Positions 14,125-21,529 of a stretch of DNA of 41,542 bases are shown piece by piece. Origin of the DNA: an uncultured Collinsella sp. (lineage in GTDB: Bacteria > Actinomycetota > Coriobacteriia > Coriobacteriales > Coriobacteriaceae); the NCBI GenBank assembly GCA_959018755.1, contig CAUEMA010000019.1, positions 1 to 41,542 of the forward strand, given 5' to 3'. The notes below the pieces were generated by a model. The model was not told the origin of the DNA and did no database searches. It saw only the letters and a program-made list of their open reading frames with translations. Both the position numbers and the translations under genes were made by a program. Numbering within the stretch: the first letter of the stretch is position 1; each line of letters begins with the position of its first letter.

Positions 14125-14778
14125 CTATGCCGGGAGGAGGTTGCCCCTCGGGGCCTCCATACGCCGGCTGCGCACCGCGTCGCGGCCCTGTTGCATGCCT
14201 CGGCTTATGCTGTCGTTGTTGGATGCCTTGAGGCCTCGCCTGTGGGATTGCCCAAGCCCCAGGCCCTCGAAGTAGTCCTCAACCTCCTTGGGGCAAACGA
14301 TCATCAGCTCGAAGCACTGCTTCTCAAGCTCGGCGCGCACCCCGGCGATGAAGCCGATGACGAAGTTCGAGTAGGCGTCGGGGTCGGTGTACGCGAAGTC
14401 CTGATACTCGTTTGCCAGCCTGTGGCAGGTTTCGAGCAGGTTCGCGTAGACGATCTCCGCCGCCTCGCTGTCCGCCTTGTAGCCGACGAACACGAACTCG
14501 TACTTGCGGGCCGTCACCCTGCGTTGGTACACCTTGCACCTGAAGTTGTCGGCGATGGTCTGCGCCAGGCTCGGCGCCCAGGCTTTGGCCGTCCACCCGG
14601 TGGTGGTCTCGGTCACCTGCCTGACCTCGCCGGCAAGCTCCCATTCCTCAACGTCGTTGTCCGCGATGAGCTTCTGGGCCTTGAGTGCGAACTGGATGGC
14701 CTCGGCCTCGTTGCAGCCGTTCTCCACGCTGTGCTCGCGAAGCTTCTTGATCTTCTCGATGATCTTTTCTCGTTCCAT
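14125..14778 (-). CDS. DUF2786-domain protein
   Basis: The protein has 217 residues. The first 45 (IIEKIKKLREHSVENGCNEA, EAIQFALKAQKLIADNDVEE) match the DUF2786 pattern. A middle region of mixed structure and a basic C-terminus (GQSHRRGLKASNND) follow. DUF2786 proteins are common on plasmids, ICEs and phages and have no settled function. AAAGGAGGTTTT precedes the start. Confidence 0.8.
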   Translation of the reverse strand: MEREKIIEKIKKLREHSVENGCNEAEAIQFALKAQKLIADNDVEEWELAGEVRQVTETTTGWTAKAWAPSLAQTIADNFRCKVYQRRVTARKYEFVFVGYKADSEAAEIVYANLLETCHRLANEYQDFAYTDPDAYSNFVIGFIAGVRAELEKQCFELMIVCPKEVEDYFEGLGLGQSHRRGLKASNNDSISRGMQQGRDAVRSRRMEAPRGNLLPA

Positions 14779-14796
14779 GGTGAAAACCTCCTTTAT

Positions 14797-14816
14797 GGGA
14801 GGGCTAGGCCCCTCCC
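14797..14816 (-). ncRNA. Intercistronic GC hairpin
   Basis: gggaggg and ccctccc form a 7-bp stem with a 6-base loop in the spacer between the DUF2958 and DUF2786 genes, without a following T-run. Same placement as 14087-14111 and 15191-15213. Confidence 0.5.
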
Positions 14817-14828
14817 GGTAGTGATCTG

Positions 14829-15164
14829 TTACTTTTCCCAGAGGTAGCCGAATGCCTCGGCTATCCTGGGAACCTCGGTTACCTTCTTGGGTGTGAAGTG
14901 CGTCTCGCGCTCGAAGTAGTTCAGGCCGTATTTGCGGTTGATCTCCTCAAGCTCTGCCAGGTTGAAGTAGCCCATCTCGGGGACTGCCCCGAAGACGAAC
15001 CCGAACATGTCGCCGGTCTCCTCGTCGTACTCGGTGGCGTAGAAGTCCCAGCCGTTGAAGCAGCTGAACCAGTGGCCGTAAACCACGGTCGCGGCCTTCT
15101 TGCCGTCTTGCGAGTAGAGCGGCGGGAGCTTCTTCTGAAGCTCTTTCGTGAGTAGCTTCTGCAT
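14829..15164 (-). CDS. DUF2958-domain protein
   Basis: MQKLLTKELQKKLPPLYSQD opens the protein, followed by YGHWFSCFNGWDFYATEYDE and MFGFVFGAVPEMGYFNLAEL. The YSQ-D, W-F-ATEYD and FG-V-G-E-GYF-L-EL features are those of DUF2958. Proteins of this family occur on mobile elements, often beside anti-restriction genes. The molecular role is unknown. 111 residues, with CAGGAG before the start. Confidence 0.85.
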   Translation of the reverse strand: MQKLLTKELQKKLPPLYSQDGKKAATVVYGHWFSCFNGWDFYATEYDEETGDMFGFVFGAVPEMGYFNLAELEEINRKYGLNYFERETHFTPKKVTEVPRIAEAFGYLWEK

Positions 15165-15190
15165 GGTATGATCTCCTGTGTGTTGTTGTG

Positions 15191-15213
15191 GGAGGCCCCT
15201 TCTCGGGGCCTCC
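15191..15213 (-). ncRNA. Intercistronic GC hairpin
   Basis: ggaggcccc (15191-15199) and ggggcctcc (15205-15213) form a perfect 9-bp stem with a 5-base loop. It lies between gene 15222-15755 and the DUF2958 gene and lacks a T-run on the coding side. It is more like an mRNA stability or processing element than a terminator. Confidence 0.6.
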
Positions 15214-15221
15214 TGCTTGCT

Positions 15222-15755
15222 TTAGGCTGCTTGCTCTGCTGGTCTGATGGGGTTCGTTTCGCCGATGTTCCAATCAATGGCCTTGGCGTTCTGCCACTTG
15301 CCCTGATCGTCCATGTAGTAAAAGCCATGCTTGCCGAAGTACTTTCGAACCTTCAAGGCCCCGGACTCGATGCCATCGGCTATGACCTGCTTTCGAAGGT
15401 CTTTCACCATGTAAATAATGGCTTCTTCGTCGCTGTTGGCCTTGAATGCCTCGGTTACCTGTGCAAGGTAGTTATCGCAAGCCCTCATGATCTCCACTTG
15501 CTCGTAATCGGCTCGGGGGATCTCGTTAATTGGCCTGTGCTTCGTGGCCTCTACTGTGTACCTGCCAAGCTCGGGGTATGCCATGTACTCGTTTACAAGC
15601 TTCAAGGCTGTTGCAAGCTCTAGGCCATCCTTTCGGCCCTGGGGGCCTTTCCTGAAGTAGCCTCGTGCTCTCATGCCCTCCACTATGGCTAGGATCGTGT
15701 GATTGCTCACCAGCTGACCACTTACCATCAGATCTAAACTCTGCTGCTCTGCCAT
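15222..15755 (-). CDS. Hypothetical protein, first gene of the minus-strand cassette
   Basis: The protein has 177 residues and no recognised domain. Segments such as ILAIVEGMRARGYFRKGPQG, EIMRACDNYLAQVTEAFKAN and KVRKYFGKHGFYYMDDQGKW look helical. The gene is lower in GC than the structural genes, suggesting separate acquisition. AGGAGG lies before the ATG. It diverges from the HTH gene at 15977, with an operator-rich spacer between them. Confidence 0.65.
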   Translation of the reverse strand: MAEQQSLDLMVSGQLVSNHTILAIVEGMRARGYFRKGPQGRKDGLELATALKLVNEYMAYPELGRYTVEATKHRPINEIPRADYEQVEIMRACDNYLAQVTEAFKANSDEEAIIYMVKDLRKQVIADGIESGALKVRKYFGKHGFYYMDDQGKWQNAKAIDWNIGETNPIRPAEQAA

Positions 15756-15830
15756 CTCTGTAGCCTCCTTATTCGGTTCTAAAGCTGCTTGCTAGCTCTG
15801 TGGGCTTTGTGGCCCTCATTGCTGACAACT

Positions 15831-15942
15831 GAATTATTGCACAATAATTAGTGTGCTATAGGCATAATGCACAATAGCTATTGTTCTACACAATACCTGC
15901 ATAATTCCTATTGTTGTATCCCTATTGCTATTGCTGTATCAT
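15831..15942. promoter_or_regulatory. Divergent regulatory region with CAATAnn/nnTATTG palindromes
   Basis: This AT-rich spacer holds aattattg-ca-caataatt (15832-15849), the perfect palindrome acaatagctattgt (15871-15884) and further tattg half-sites near 15890-15935. On the plus strand TTGTAT (15914-15919) and TATCAT (15937-15942) are 17 bases apart and could drive the HTH gene. Minus-strand promoter elements probably overlap the palindromes. The HTH protein at 15977 is the natural candidate ligand. Confidence 0.6.
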
Positions 15943-15976
15943 CAGGGGATCAGATCAAGGCATGGAGGGAGGTTGC

Positions 15977-16231
15977 ATGACACCGACTGAGGCGCTTAAA
16001 GAAATGCTCGACCGTTCCGGCATGAGCATGTACGCGCTTTCAAAGGCCATGGGCAAGAGCAGGAACTACGTTCAGAACACGATCAAACAAGGTTCCGACC
16101 TTGGCGCGGGAAACCTCGCGCTCATGGCTTCTCACATGGGATTTAAGCTGACGTTGAACGGAATGGGTGAACCCATCGAGATAGCGGAGAGGAGCGAAGA
16201 TGCCGACGATAATCAAGGGCCAGCCGACTAG
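15977..16231 (+). CDS. XRE-type regulator of the accessory cassette
   Basis: This 84-residue protein has an HTH: ALKEMLDRSGMSMYALSKAM, GKSRNYVQNTIKQG and GNLALMASHMGFKLTLNG, then an acidic tail. GGAGGGAGG precedes the ATG. It faces the minus-strand operon across a palindrome-rich spacer and overlaps the PP-loop gene by 32 bases, so it probably controls both. It differs from the lysogeny repressor, and so do its predicted operators. Confidence 0.75.
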   Translation: MTPTEALKEMLDRSGMSMYALSKAMGKSRNYVQNTIKQGSDLGAGNLALMASHMGFKLTLNGMGEPIEIAERSEDADDNQGPAD

Positions 16232-16910
16232 CGCCGAGATCCGCAAGCGGCTCAAGGCGGAAGGCCGCCCCGTTGTGCTTTCCTGCTCGCTCGGCAAGGA
16301 CTCGCTGGCCGCATGGGTGGCGCTTGAGGACGAGGGTATCGAGGTCGTACCGATCTACTACTGGTCTATCCCCGGCCTTCCGATGGTCGAGCAGAATGTG
16401 CGCACCATCGAGAAGGTTTTCGGCGTGAAGATCCACCAGTACCCGCACCCCAGGTGGTCGAGGACGCTCAACAACTGCGTGTTTCAAAGCCCGGCGCACT
16501 GCGACGTGATCGAGGCGGCGAACATGCCCGTGTACAGCTACGACGACATGCGCCCCTACATCCTCGAAGACCTCGGATTGCCCGACGACACGTGGTTCTG
16601 CGACGGCGTGCGCGCCTGCGACAACCCGTACCGCCGCGCCAGCCTCACCAAGCACGGCCTCATGAAGCAGTCCACGCACAAGGCGTCTGTCGTAGCCGAC
16701 TGGACGAAAGCCGAGGTCATGGACGCGATTGCCCGCAGGGGCATCGGCCTGCCTCCGGACTACGAGCTGTTCGGGCGCAGCTTCGACGGGCTTGACATGC
16801 GCTTCATGAAGCCCCTGCGCGAGAAGCGCCCCGACGACTTCGCCGTGGTCAAGAAGTGGTACCCGTTCATCGAGGCCGACGAGAAGAGGTGGGAGCACTA
16901 TGGGCTTTAA
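16200..16910 (+). CDS. PAPS reductase-like PP-loop enzyme
   Basis: The protein has 236 residues. VVLSCSLGKDSLAAWVALED (25-44) is the PP-loop ATP-pyrophosphatase motif (SxGKDS). The rest follows the phosphoadenosine phosphosulfate reductase superfamily (VVPIYYWSIPG; CDGVRACDNPYRRAS; VVADWTKAEVMDAI). Phage members have been linked to sulfur transfer or nucleotide modification, but the substrate here is unknown. The usual C-terminal catalytic Cys motif of true PAPS reductases is not evident. It is coupled to the HTH regulator upstream and the next gene downstream. Confidence 0.78.
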   Translation: MPTIIKGQPTSAEIRKRLKAEGRPVVLSCSLGKDSLAAWVALEDEGIEVVPIYYWSIPGLPMVEQNVRTIEKVFGVKIHQYPHPRWSRTLNNCVFQSPAHCDVIEAANMPVYSYDDMRPYILEDLGLPDDTWFCDGVRACDNPYRRASLTKHGLMKQSTHKASVVADWTKAEVMDAIARRGIGLPPDYELFGRSFDGLDMRFMKPLREKRPDDFAVVKKWYPFIEADEKRWEHYGL

Positions 16911-17478
16911 GTTCGAGAGGCCGCAGAATGCGCGCAATGAGGCGAAAGCCGCCGAGGAGGCGCAGCTGACCGACCACCAGAAGAGCTACCGCGACCGCGA
17001 GAAGCGCGAGGAGAAGCGCTTTCAGATGGCCGTCGATTCCGGGTTCTGGATCGGCTTCTGCTTCCATGACGCAGACGAGCGCGGGCGCTTCGCCGATTTG
17101 GTAAAGGCGGATGCCGAGGGCTGGACGTTCGGAGATGTCATACGCCCCGTGTTCGAGGAGCGCATAGGCCTTCAGAACAAGCGGCAGTTCAAGCCGAAGG
17201 AGCCGAAGGGCACGCCGATGCCAAACCCGCTCGACTCGGTGGAGACGACCGACAGCCTCGAAGGCGACAGCTTCGCCGAGGCCGATGCCATACTCAAGGC
17301 GTTCGAGTCGCTTGAGGTTAAGCCCTACTACGACAACGTTTGGAGCAGCGCCTACTACGTCGTGTGCGTGTTCCGCGACTCCGACGACCTCGAAAGCTTC
17401 ATCAGGGAGTATGCCCTGGCGAAGTACGGCGACCTGTACATGGACGGGTCGAAGATCCTTGAGGCCCTTGAGGCCTAA
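16900..17478 (+). CDS. Hypothetical protein, 192 residues
   Basis: A charged N-terminal helix (EAKAAEEAQLTDHQKSYRDR) leads into two similar alpha/beta segments: FWIGFCFHDADERGRFADLV and YYVVCVFRDSDDLESFIREY. These look like an internal duplication of a small domain. It overlaps the PP-loop gene by 11 bases and may be its partner. No family recognised. Confidence 0.65.
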   Translation: MGFKFERPQNARNEAKAAEEAQLTDHQKSYRDREKREEKRFQMAVDSGFWIGFCFHDADERGRFADLVKADAEGWTFGDVIRPVFEERIGLQNKRQFKPKEPKGTPMPNPLDSVETTDSLEGDSFAEADAILKAFESLEVKPYYDNVWSSAYYVVCVFRDSDDLESFIREYALAKYGDLYMDGSKILEALEA

Positions 17479-17482
17479 GGCC

Positions 17483-17491
17483 AATCTCACG
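17483..17491 (+). repeat. Intergenic repeat AATCTCACG, copy 1
   Basis: aatctcacg occurs here, at 23603-23611 and at 38788-38796, each time just after a gene group and on the plus strand. The surrounding bases are also similar (g-c-n before, gcgc or gcac after). Function unknown. Confidence 0.5.
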
Positions 17492-17505
17492 CGCATAGGA
17501 AAATC

Positions 17506-17531
17506 AAGGCGTCCTTCGGGACGCCTTTTTT
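17506..17531 (+). terminator. Rho-independent terminator
   Basis: aaggcgtcc and ggacgcctt form a 9-bp stem closed by a ttcg tetraloop and followed by tttttt. It ends the accessory cassette before the 33-residue gene. Confidence 0.92.
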
Positions 17532-17557
17532 GTTCCCGAAAACGAGAGGAGGCAGGC

Positions 17558-17659
17558 ATGTTCGGTCGTATTCGCCGCGCAGCGGGAAACATCGCCAACC
17601 GAGTGCGCTCCGCGTTCAATCGCGGTCGCGGCAGCTCTTCCGGCCGCTCCTCCTACTAA
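17558..17659 (+). CDS. 33-residue Arg/Gly/Ser-rich peptide
   Basis: An ATG with a strong GAGGAGG site encodes MFGRIRRAAGNIANRVRSAF followed by a Gly/Ser/Arg tail ending GRSSY. The first 20 residues form a basic amphipathic helix. The gene stands alone between a terminator at 17506-17531 and a hairpin at 17670-17700. It could bind RNA or DNA, act on membranes, or mark a small RNA. Unrecognised. Confidence 0.6.
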   Translation: MFGRIRRAAGNIANRVRSAFNRGRGSSSGRSSY

Positions 17660-17669
17660 GGGGGAACCC

Positions 17670-17702
17670 AGGGCCAGCGCGATCATAAGGCGCTGGCCCT
17701 TT
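17670..17702 (+). terminator. Hairpin, probable weak terminator
   Basis: agggccagcg (17670-17679) and cgctggccct (17691-17700) form a 10-bp stem with an 11-base loop, followed by ttcc. It lies between the 33-residue gene and the packaging genes. Confidence 0.65.
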
Positions 17703-17736
17703 CCATCGTCAAAGCAAAACAGAGAGGAGTGAACGC

Positions 17737-17976
17737 ATGGCAGCCAAGCGAGAGAAGCCCACACTTTCCACCGACACAGACTGGCCCGCCGAGACCGTCA
17801 CATGGTTCAACGCGTGGCGCGACGACCGTTGCAGCGACCGCTGGGACGAGCGCCAGTGGCAGTACGTCATGGACACCGCCATCGTCCACGCCCTCGTGTA
17901 CGGCTCCAACGACTTCGGCGCGCTCGCCGAGCTTGACAAGCGCCTGCGCTTCATGGGCCTCACGTTCGAGGACTAG
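17737..17976 (+). CDS. Small protein upstream of terminase genes, 79 residues
   Basis: WFNAWRDDRCSDRWDERQWQ, then TAIVHALVYGSNDFGALAEL and DKRLRFMGLTFED, resembles the C-terminal part of P27-type small terminase proteins. It lacks the N-terminal DNA-binding part. AGAGGAG precedes the ATG. It could be an accessory packaging protein. The assignment is tentative. Confidence 0.55.
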   Translation: MAAKREKPTLSTDTDWPAETVTWFNAWRDDRCSDRWDERQWQYVMDTAIVHALVYGSNDFGALAELDKRLRFMGLTFED

Positions 17977-17978
17977 CC

Positions 17979-18392
17979 ATGAACGACCAGAACCTCATCA
18001 AGCCGAAGCGTGACCAGACGCCCGAGCAGCGCCGGGCCGCCGCCTCGAAGGCCGGCAAGGCCGCCGCCAAGAAGCGCCGCGAGAAGAAGCAACTGCAGGA
18101 GATTGCCAAGACCGTGCTGCACATGCCGTTCGAGGGCACCGACGCCGAGCTGGACGAGCTGGAGGGGATGTCCTTCGAGGACTACCCCGACCGCAAGCTC
18201 ACGGTTTCCGAGATAAGCGTGCTCAAGGTCGCCAGGAAGGCCATGAAGGGCGACATAGCCGCGCTTCAGTTCCTTCGCGACACCGCAGGCGAGAAGCCCG
18301 TCGAGAAGGTCGAGGTGGCAGCGGACGTGTCGCACGCGGCCGAGGAGATCGGCAAGCTGATAGAGGCGAAGCGCCATGCCGACAAGGGCTGA
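17979..18392 (+). CDS. Putative terminase small subunit
   Basis: The protein has 137 residues. A basic Ala/Lys-rich start (QTPEQRRAAASKAGKAAAKK) precedes a helical middle and the segment ARKAMKGDIAALQFLRDTAG, EKPVEKVEVA. That layout is typical of the gene just before the large terminase in Gram-positive phages. It overlaps the large terminase by 17 bases. The expected role is recognition of phage DNA for packaging. Confidence 0.72.
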   Translation: MNDQNLIKPKRDQTPEQRRAAASKAGKAAAKKRREKKQLQEIAKTVLHMPFEGTDAELDELEGMSFEDYPDRKLTVSEISVLKVARKAMKGDIAALQFLRDTAGEKPVEKVEVAADVSHAAEEIGKLIEAKRHADKG

Positions 18393-19653
18393 CCTCATCG
18401 ACCTGGTGTACGACTGCCCCGCCGACATCGCCGTGAAGCTCGGATACGACAAGCTCACCGACCTGCACAACAAGTGGATCAAGGACATGGTGTTCGGCAC
18501 CGAGGACGAGACGATCCAGGCGCACCGAGGCTCCTTCAAGACCACGTGCCTGCACATCTCGTTCGCCTTCATCCTCGTGCTGTTCCCCGGCGAGCGCGTC
18601 ATATTCCTGCGCAAGACCGACGACGACGTGGCGGAGGTCATGACGGCCACGGCCAACGTGCTTCAATCCGAGTGGTTCCAGGCTCTCGGGCGCATGCTCT
18701 ACGGCACCGACCTCGTGATAACCAAGGCCACGCAGTCGTCGGTGTCGACGAACCTCAAGCAGGGTGTGTCGGGCGCTCCCCAGCTGTTGGGGCTTGGATG
18801 CGGCGGCTCGCTCACGGGCAAGCACGCCGACAAGGTGTTCACCGACGACATCGTGAACGTGAAGGACAGGGTGTCTGCAGCCGAGCGCGAGCGCATCAAG
18901 CTGCTGTACATGGAGCTGCAGAACATCCGCAACCGTGGCGGGCGCATCTTCAACACGGGCACGCCATGGCACAAGGACGACGCCTTCCAGCTGATGCCCA
19001 ACATCCGCCGGTGGAGCTGCTTCGAGACGGGCCTCATGAGCCGCGAGGACATAGAGCGCGTGAGGGCCAGCATGTCTCCGTCCCTGTTCGCTGCCAACTA
19101 CGAGCTGAAGCACATCGCCGACAAGGACGCCATGTTCACCAACGCGCAGTTCTTCAAGGAGCCGCAGCTTTTGGCGGACGGCATAGGCCACATAGACGCG
19201 AGCTACGGCGGCGCTGACTACACGGCCTTCACCTGCGTTAGGGAGAGGAGCGGCATCTGGTACGCGCACATCCGCATGTGGCATAGGCACGTGGACGACT
19301 GCCTCGACGAGATCCTGAAGGAGTGCAAGGCCCTGCGCATCGGCACTGTCTTCTGCGAGTCGAACGCCGACAAGGGCTATCTGCGCAAGTCCATCATCCG
19401 CAGGGGGCACCCGTGCTGCTCCTACCAGGAGGCGGAGAACAAGTACATCAAGATAAGCACGCACCTGCGCAGCCAGTGGGCCAACGTGAGGTTCCTCGAC
19501 TGCGACCAGTACCCGCTCGACGCGGACGCATTGAACCAGGTGCTCGACTACAGCGAGAACGCAGCGCACGACGACATGCCGGATTCGCTCGCAAGCGCGA
19601 TAAGGCAGTGGCAGAGCAAGCCGGGCGTGAAGTTCTTCAAGGGAGGCATATAA
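18376..19653 (+). CDS. terL: Terminase large subunit
   Basis: This 425-residue packaging motor has an ATPase site with Walker A HRGSFKTT (50-57), Walker B VFTDD (154-158) and coupling motif NTGTPWH (193-199). The nuclease half has the RNase H-like strand GHIDASYGGADYT (Asp274) and a late DDMPDSLA motif. It cuts concatemers and pumps DNA through the portal encoded next. Length is normal. Confidence 0.95.
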   Translation: MPTRADLIDLVYDCPADIAVKLGYDKLTDLHNKWIKDMVFGTEDETIQAHRGSFKTTCLHISFAFILVLFPGERVIFLRKTDDDVAEVMTATANVLQSEWFQALGRMLYGTDLVITKATQSSVSTNLKQGVSGAPQLLGLGCGGSLTGKHADKVFTDDIVNVKDRVSAAERERIKLLYMELQNIRNRGGRIFNTGTPWHKDDAFQLMPNIRRWSCFETGLMSREDIERVRASMSPSLFAANYELKHIADKDAMFTNAQFFKEPQLLADGIGHIDASYGGADYTAFTCVRERSGIWYAHIRMWHRHVDDCLDEILKECKALRIGTVFCESNADKGYLRKSIIRRGHPCCSYQEAENKYIKISTHLRSQWANVRFLDCDQYPLDADALNQVLDYSENAAHDDMPDSLASAIRQWQSKPGVKFFKGGI

Positions 19654-21105
19654 GTGGCGCACGAGTTCCATTCCTTCTACTACGACCAGATGCAGCGCGA
19701 GCCCGAGACCGAGGACTTCCGCGTGCCGGCGGGCACGGAGATGACGCCGGAGCTTCTGCAGCGGCTCATCGATGAGTTCGAGCAGTCCCACAAGCCGCGC
19801 TACGAGTACCTTGACGCGGCCTACAGAGGCCATTACGCCATCTTCGACCGCGCCTGGCGCAGGAAGCCCGACTACAAGCCCGACAACCGCATGGCGGCGG
19901 ACTTCGCCTACACCATCACGCAGACCTTCGAGGGCTACTTCATCGGCGTTCCGATGACGCTTTCGGTCAAAAACGCCGAGGGGATGCCCGATTCGCGGAA
20001 AAGCTCCGTGGAGGCGTTCATCGCCGAGTTCACGGCGAGAAACCTTCAGGAGGACGTGGACGCTGAGCTTTCGAAGATGGCCTCGAAGTTCGGCCACGCC
20101 TACGAGATGCTCTACCAAGACGAGGACGGCATGCCGCGTTCCATCGCGGTCGCGCCGCTCACCGCCTTCATGGTGTACGACGACTCCGTGCTGAAGCGCC
20201 CCCTGTTCTTCGTGCGCTGGTTCTACGGCGACGACGGGGCCATCAAGGGCAGCTGGTCGGATGCCGCGCAGGTTGTCGATTTCGCCCGCACGAATGAGGG
20301 CTTCGCATTCGGCGAGCCTAGCGCGCATGCGTTCGGGAGCGTGCCGGCAGTCGACTTCCGCCAGAACACCGAGGGGCGCGGCCTGTACGAGGGCGTGCTT
20401 TCCCTCATCGAGCAGTACAACGCCGTGCTATCCGAGAAGGCCAACGACGTCGAGTATTTCAGCGATTGCTACATGGTTGTGAAGGGCAAGGAGCTTGACG
20501 AGTCCGAAATAGAGAACATCCGCGAGAACAAGATCATCAACCTGTTCGGCGAATCGACCGAGGGCCTCGACGTGATATTCCTCGTGAAGCCCAACGCCGA
20601 CGGCGTGCAGGAAAACCTCATCAACCGCCTGGAAACGCTCATCTACAAGACCGCCATGGTGCCCGACATCACCGACGACAACTTCGCCACGGCCTCCGGC
20701 ATAGCGCTCAAGATGCGCATGATGCCCATGAGCAACCTGGCGCGAAACAAGGAGCTGAAGTTCAGGCGCGGCGTGCAGGAGCGCATGCGCCTTCTGGCCG
20801 CCTACCCCAACGCCGATTTCGCGGGCGACGACTGGCAGGCCGTGGAAGTGACCATGCACCGCAACATGCCCGACGACCTGCAATCCGAGGCAAGCGTGGC
20901 CGGACAGCTCTCTGGCATCGTGTCCGAGGAGACCCAGCTTTCCGTGCTCTCGTGCGTGAGCGACCCGAAGGCAGAGATGCAGCGCAAGCGCGACGAGCAG
21001 GAAGAGAAGGCGGACGCCATAAGCGGCGGCATGCCCACCAACAGGACGGCCCAGGCAGATGACACCGAAGAGGAAGGAACCAATGATGAAGGTAGCGATC
21101 TATAG
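19654..21105 (+). CDS. Portal protein, SPP1 type
   Basis: This 483-residue protein starts at a GTG directly after the terL stop, with GGGAGG upstream. YEYLDAAYRGHYAIFDRAWR, NRMAADFAYTITQTFEGYFI and VPDITDDNFATASGIALKMR are typical of SPP1 gp6-like portals. It forms the dodecameric head vertex. The last 40 residues are charged and low in complexity. It overlaps the following gene by 23 bases. Confidence 0.9.
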   Translation: MAHEFHSFYYDQMQREPETEDFRVPAGTEMTPELLQRLIDEFEQSHKPRYEYLDAAYRGHYAIFDRAWRRKPDYKPDNRMAADFAYTITQTFEGYFIGVPMTLSVKNAEGMPDSRKSSVEAFIAEFTARNLQEDVDAELSKMASKFGHAYEMLYQDEDGMPRSIAVAPLTAFMVYDDSVLKRPLFFVRWFYGDDGAIKGSWSDAAQVVDFARTNEGFAFGEPSAHAFGSVPAVDFRQNTEGRGLYEGVLSLIEQYNAVLSEKANDVEYFSDCYMVVKGKELDESEIENIRENKIINLFGESTEGLDVIFLVKPNADGVQENLINRLETLIYKTAMVPDITDDNFATASGIALKMRMMPMSNLARNKELKFRRGVQERMRLLAAYPNADFAGDDWQAVEVTMHRNMPDDLQSEASVAGQLSGIVSEETQLSVLSCVSDPKAEMQRKRDEQEEKADAISGGMPTNRTAQADDTEEEGTNDEGSDL

Positions 21106-21529
21106 CCGAGGCAAGCGCCTTGCCATCCGCGAGCAGCCGAGCGCAGAGGCGCCAATTATCGGAACGATGGGCAGCGGTTGCGCCGCGCACGTCGAGGATG
21201 CCGCGCCCGGCTGGCTTGAGCTGACCATGGGCGGCTACATCCGCGAAGACCTCGTGACGGTCGGCTCCCTGGTAGATACGACAACGTACGCGATCAAGGA
21301 GCAGCCGAGCGGTGCGCCGCAGCCCGAGGCGGAACAGCAGCAGGAAGCGCCTGCGCAAGAGGCCGAACCCGAGCCTGCCGAAGAGCAGCCCGAGGCGGAC
21401 GACAACGTCGGCCTGATGGCCATGAAGATCAACGAGCTGCGCGAGCTTGCCAAGGGAAGCGGCGTGGCCCTTCCGAAGAACGCCACCAAGGCGCAGATCA
21501 TCGAGCTTCTTATGGGCAGCGATGAGTAA
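21083..21529 (+). CDS. SH3-like and SAP-like head gene protein
   Basis: The protein has 148 residues. The first 65 (VAIYSRGKRLAIREQPSAEA ... WLELTMGGYIREDLV) look like a bacterial SH3 fold. An acidic Gln/Glu/Pro linker follows, then a SAP/HeH-like helix pair (KINELRELAKGSGVALPKNA, TKAQIIELLMG). The ATG at 21083 follows AGGAAGGA; an earlier ATG at 21059 lacks a site. It may bind DNA or the portal during head assembly. No family is certain. Confidence 0.65.
   Translation: MMKVAIYSRGKRLAIREQPSAEAPIIGTMGSGCAAHVEDAAPGWLELTMGGYIREDLVTVGSLVDTTTYAIKEQPSGAPQPEAEQQQEAPAQEAEPEPAEEQPEADDNVGLMAMKINELRELAKGSGVALPKNATKAQIIELLMGSDE

Noticed and set aside
18223..20328. A 701-residue minus-strand frame across terminase and portal
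   Set aside because: It is antisense to two confident genes, with composition typical of a shadow frame.
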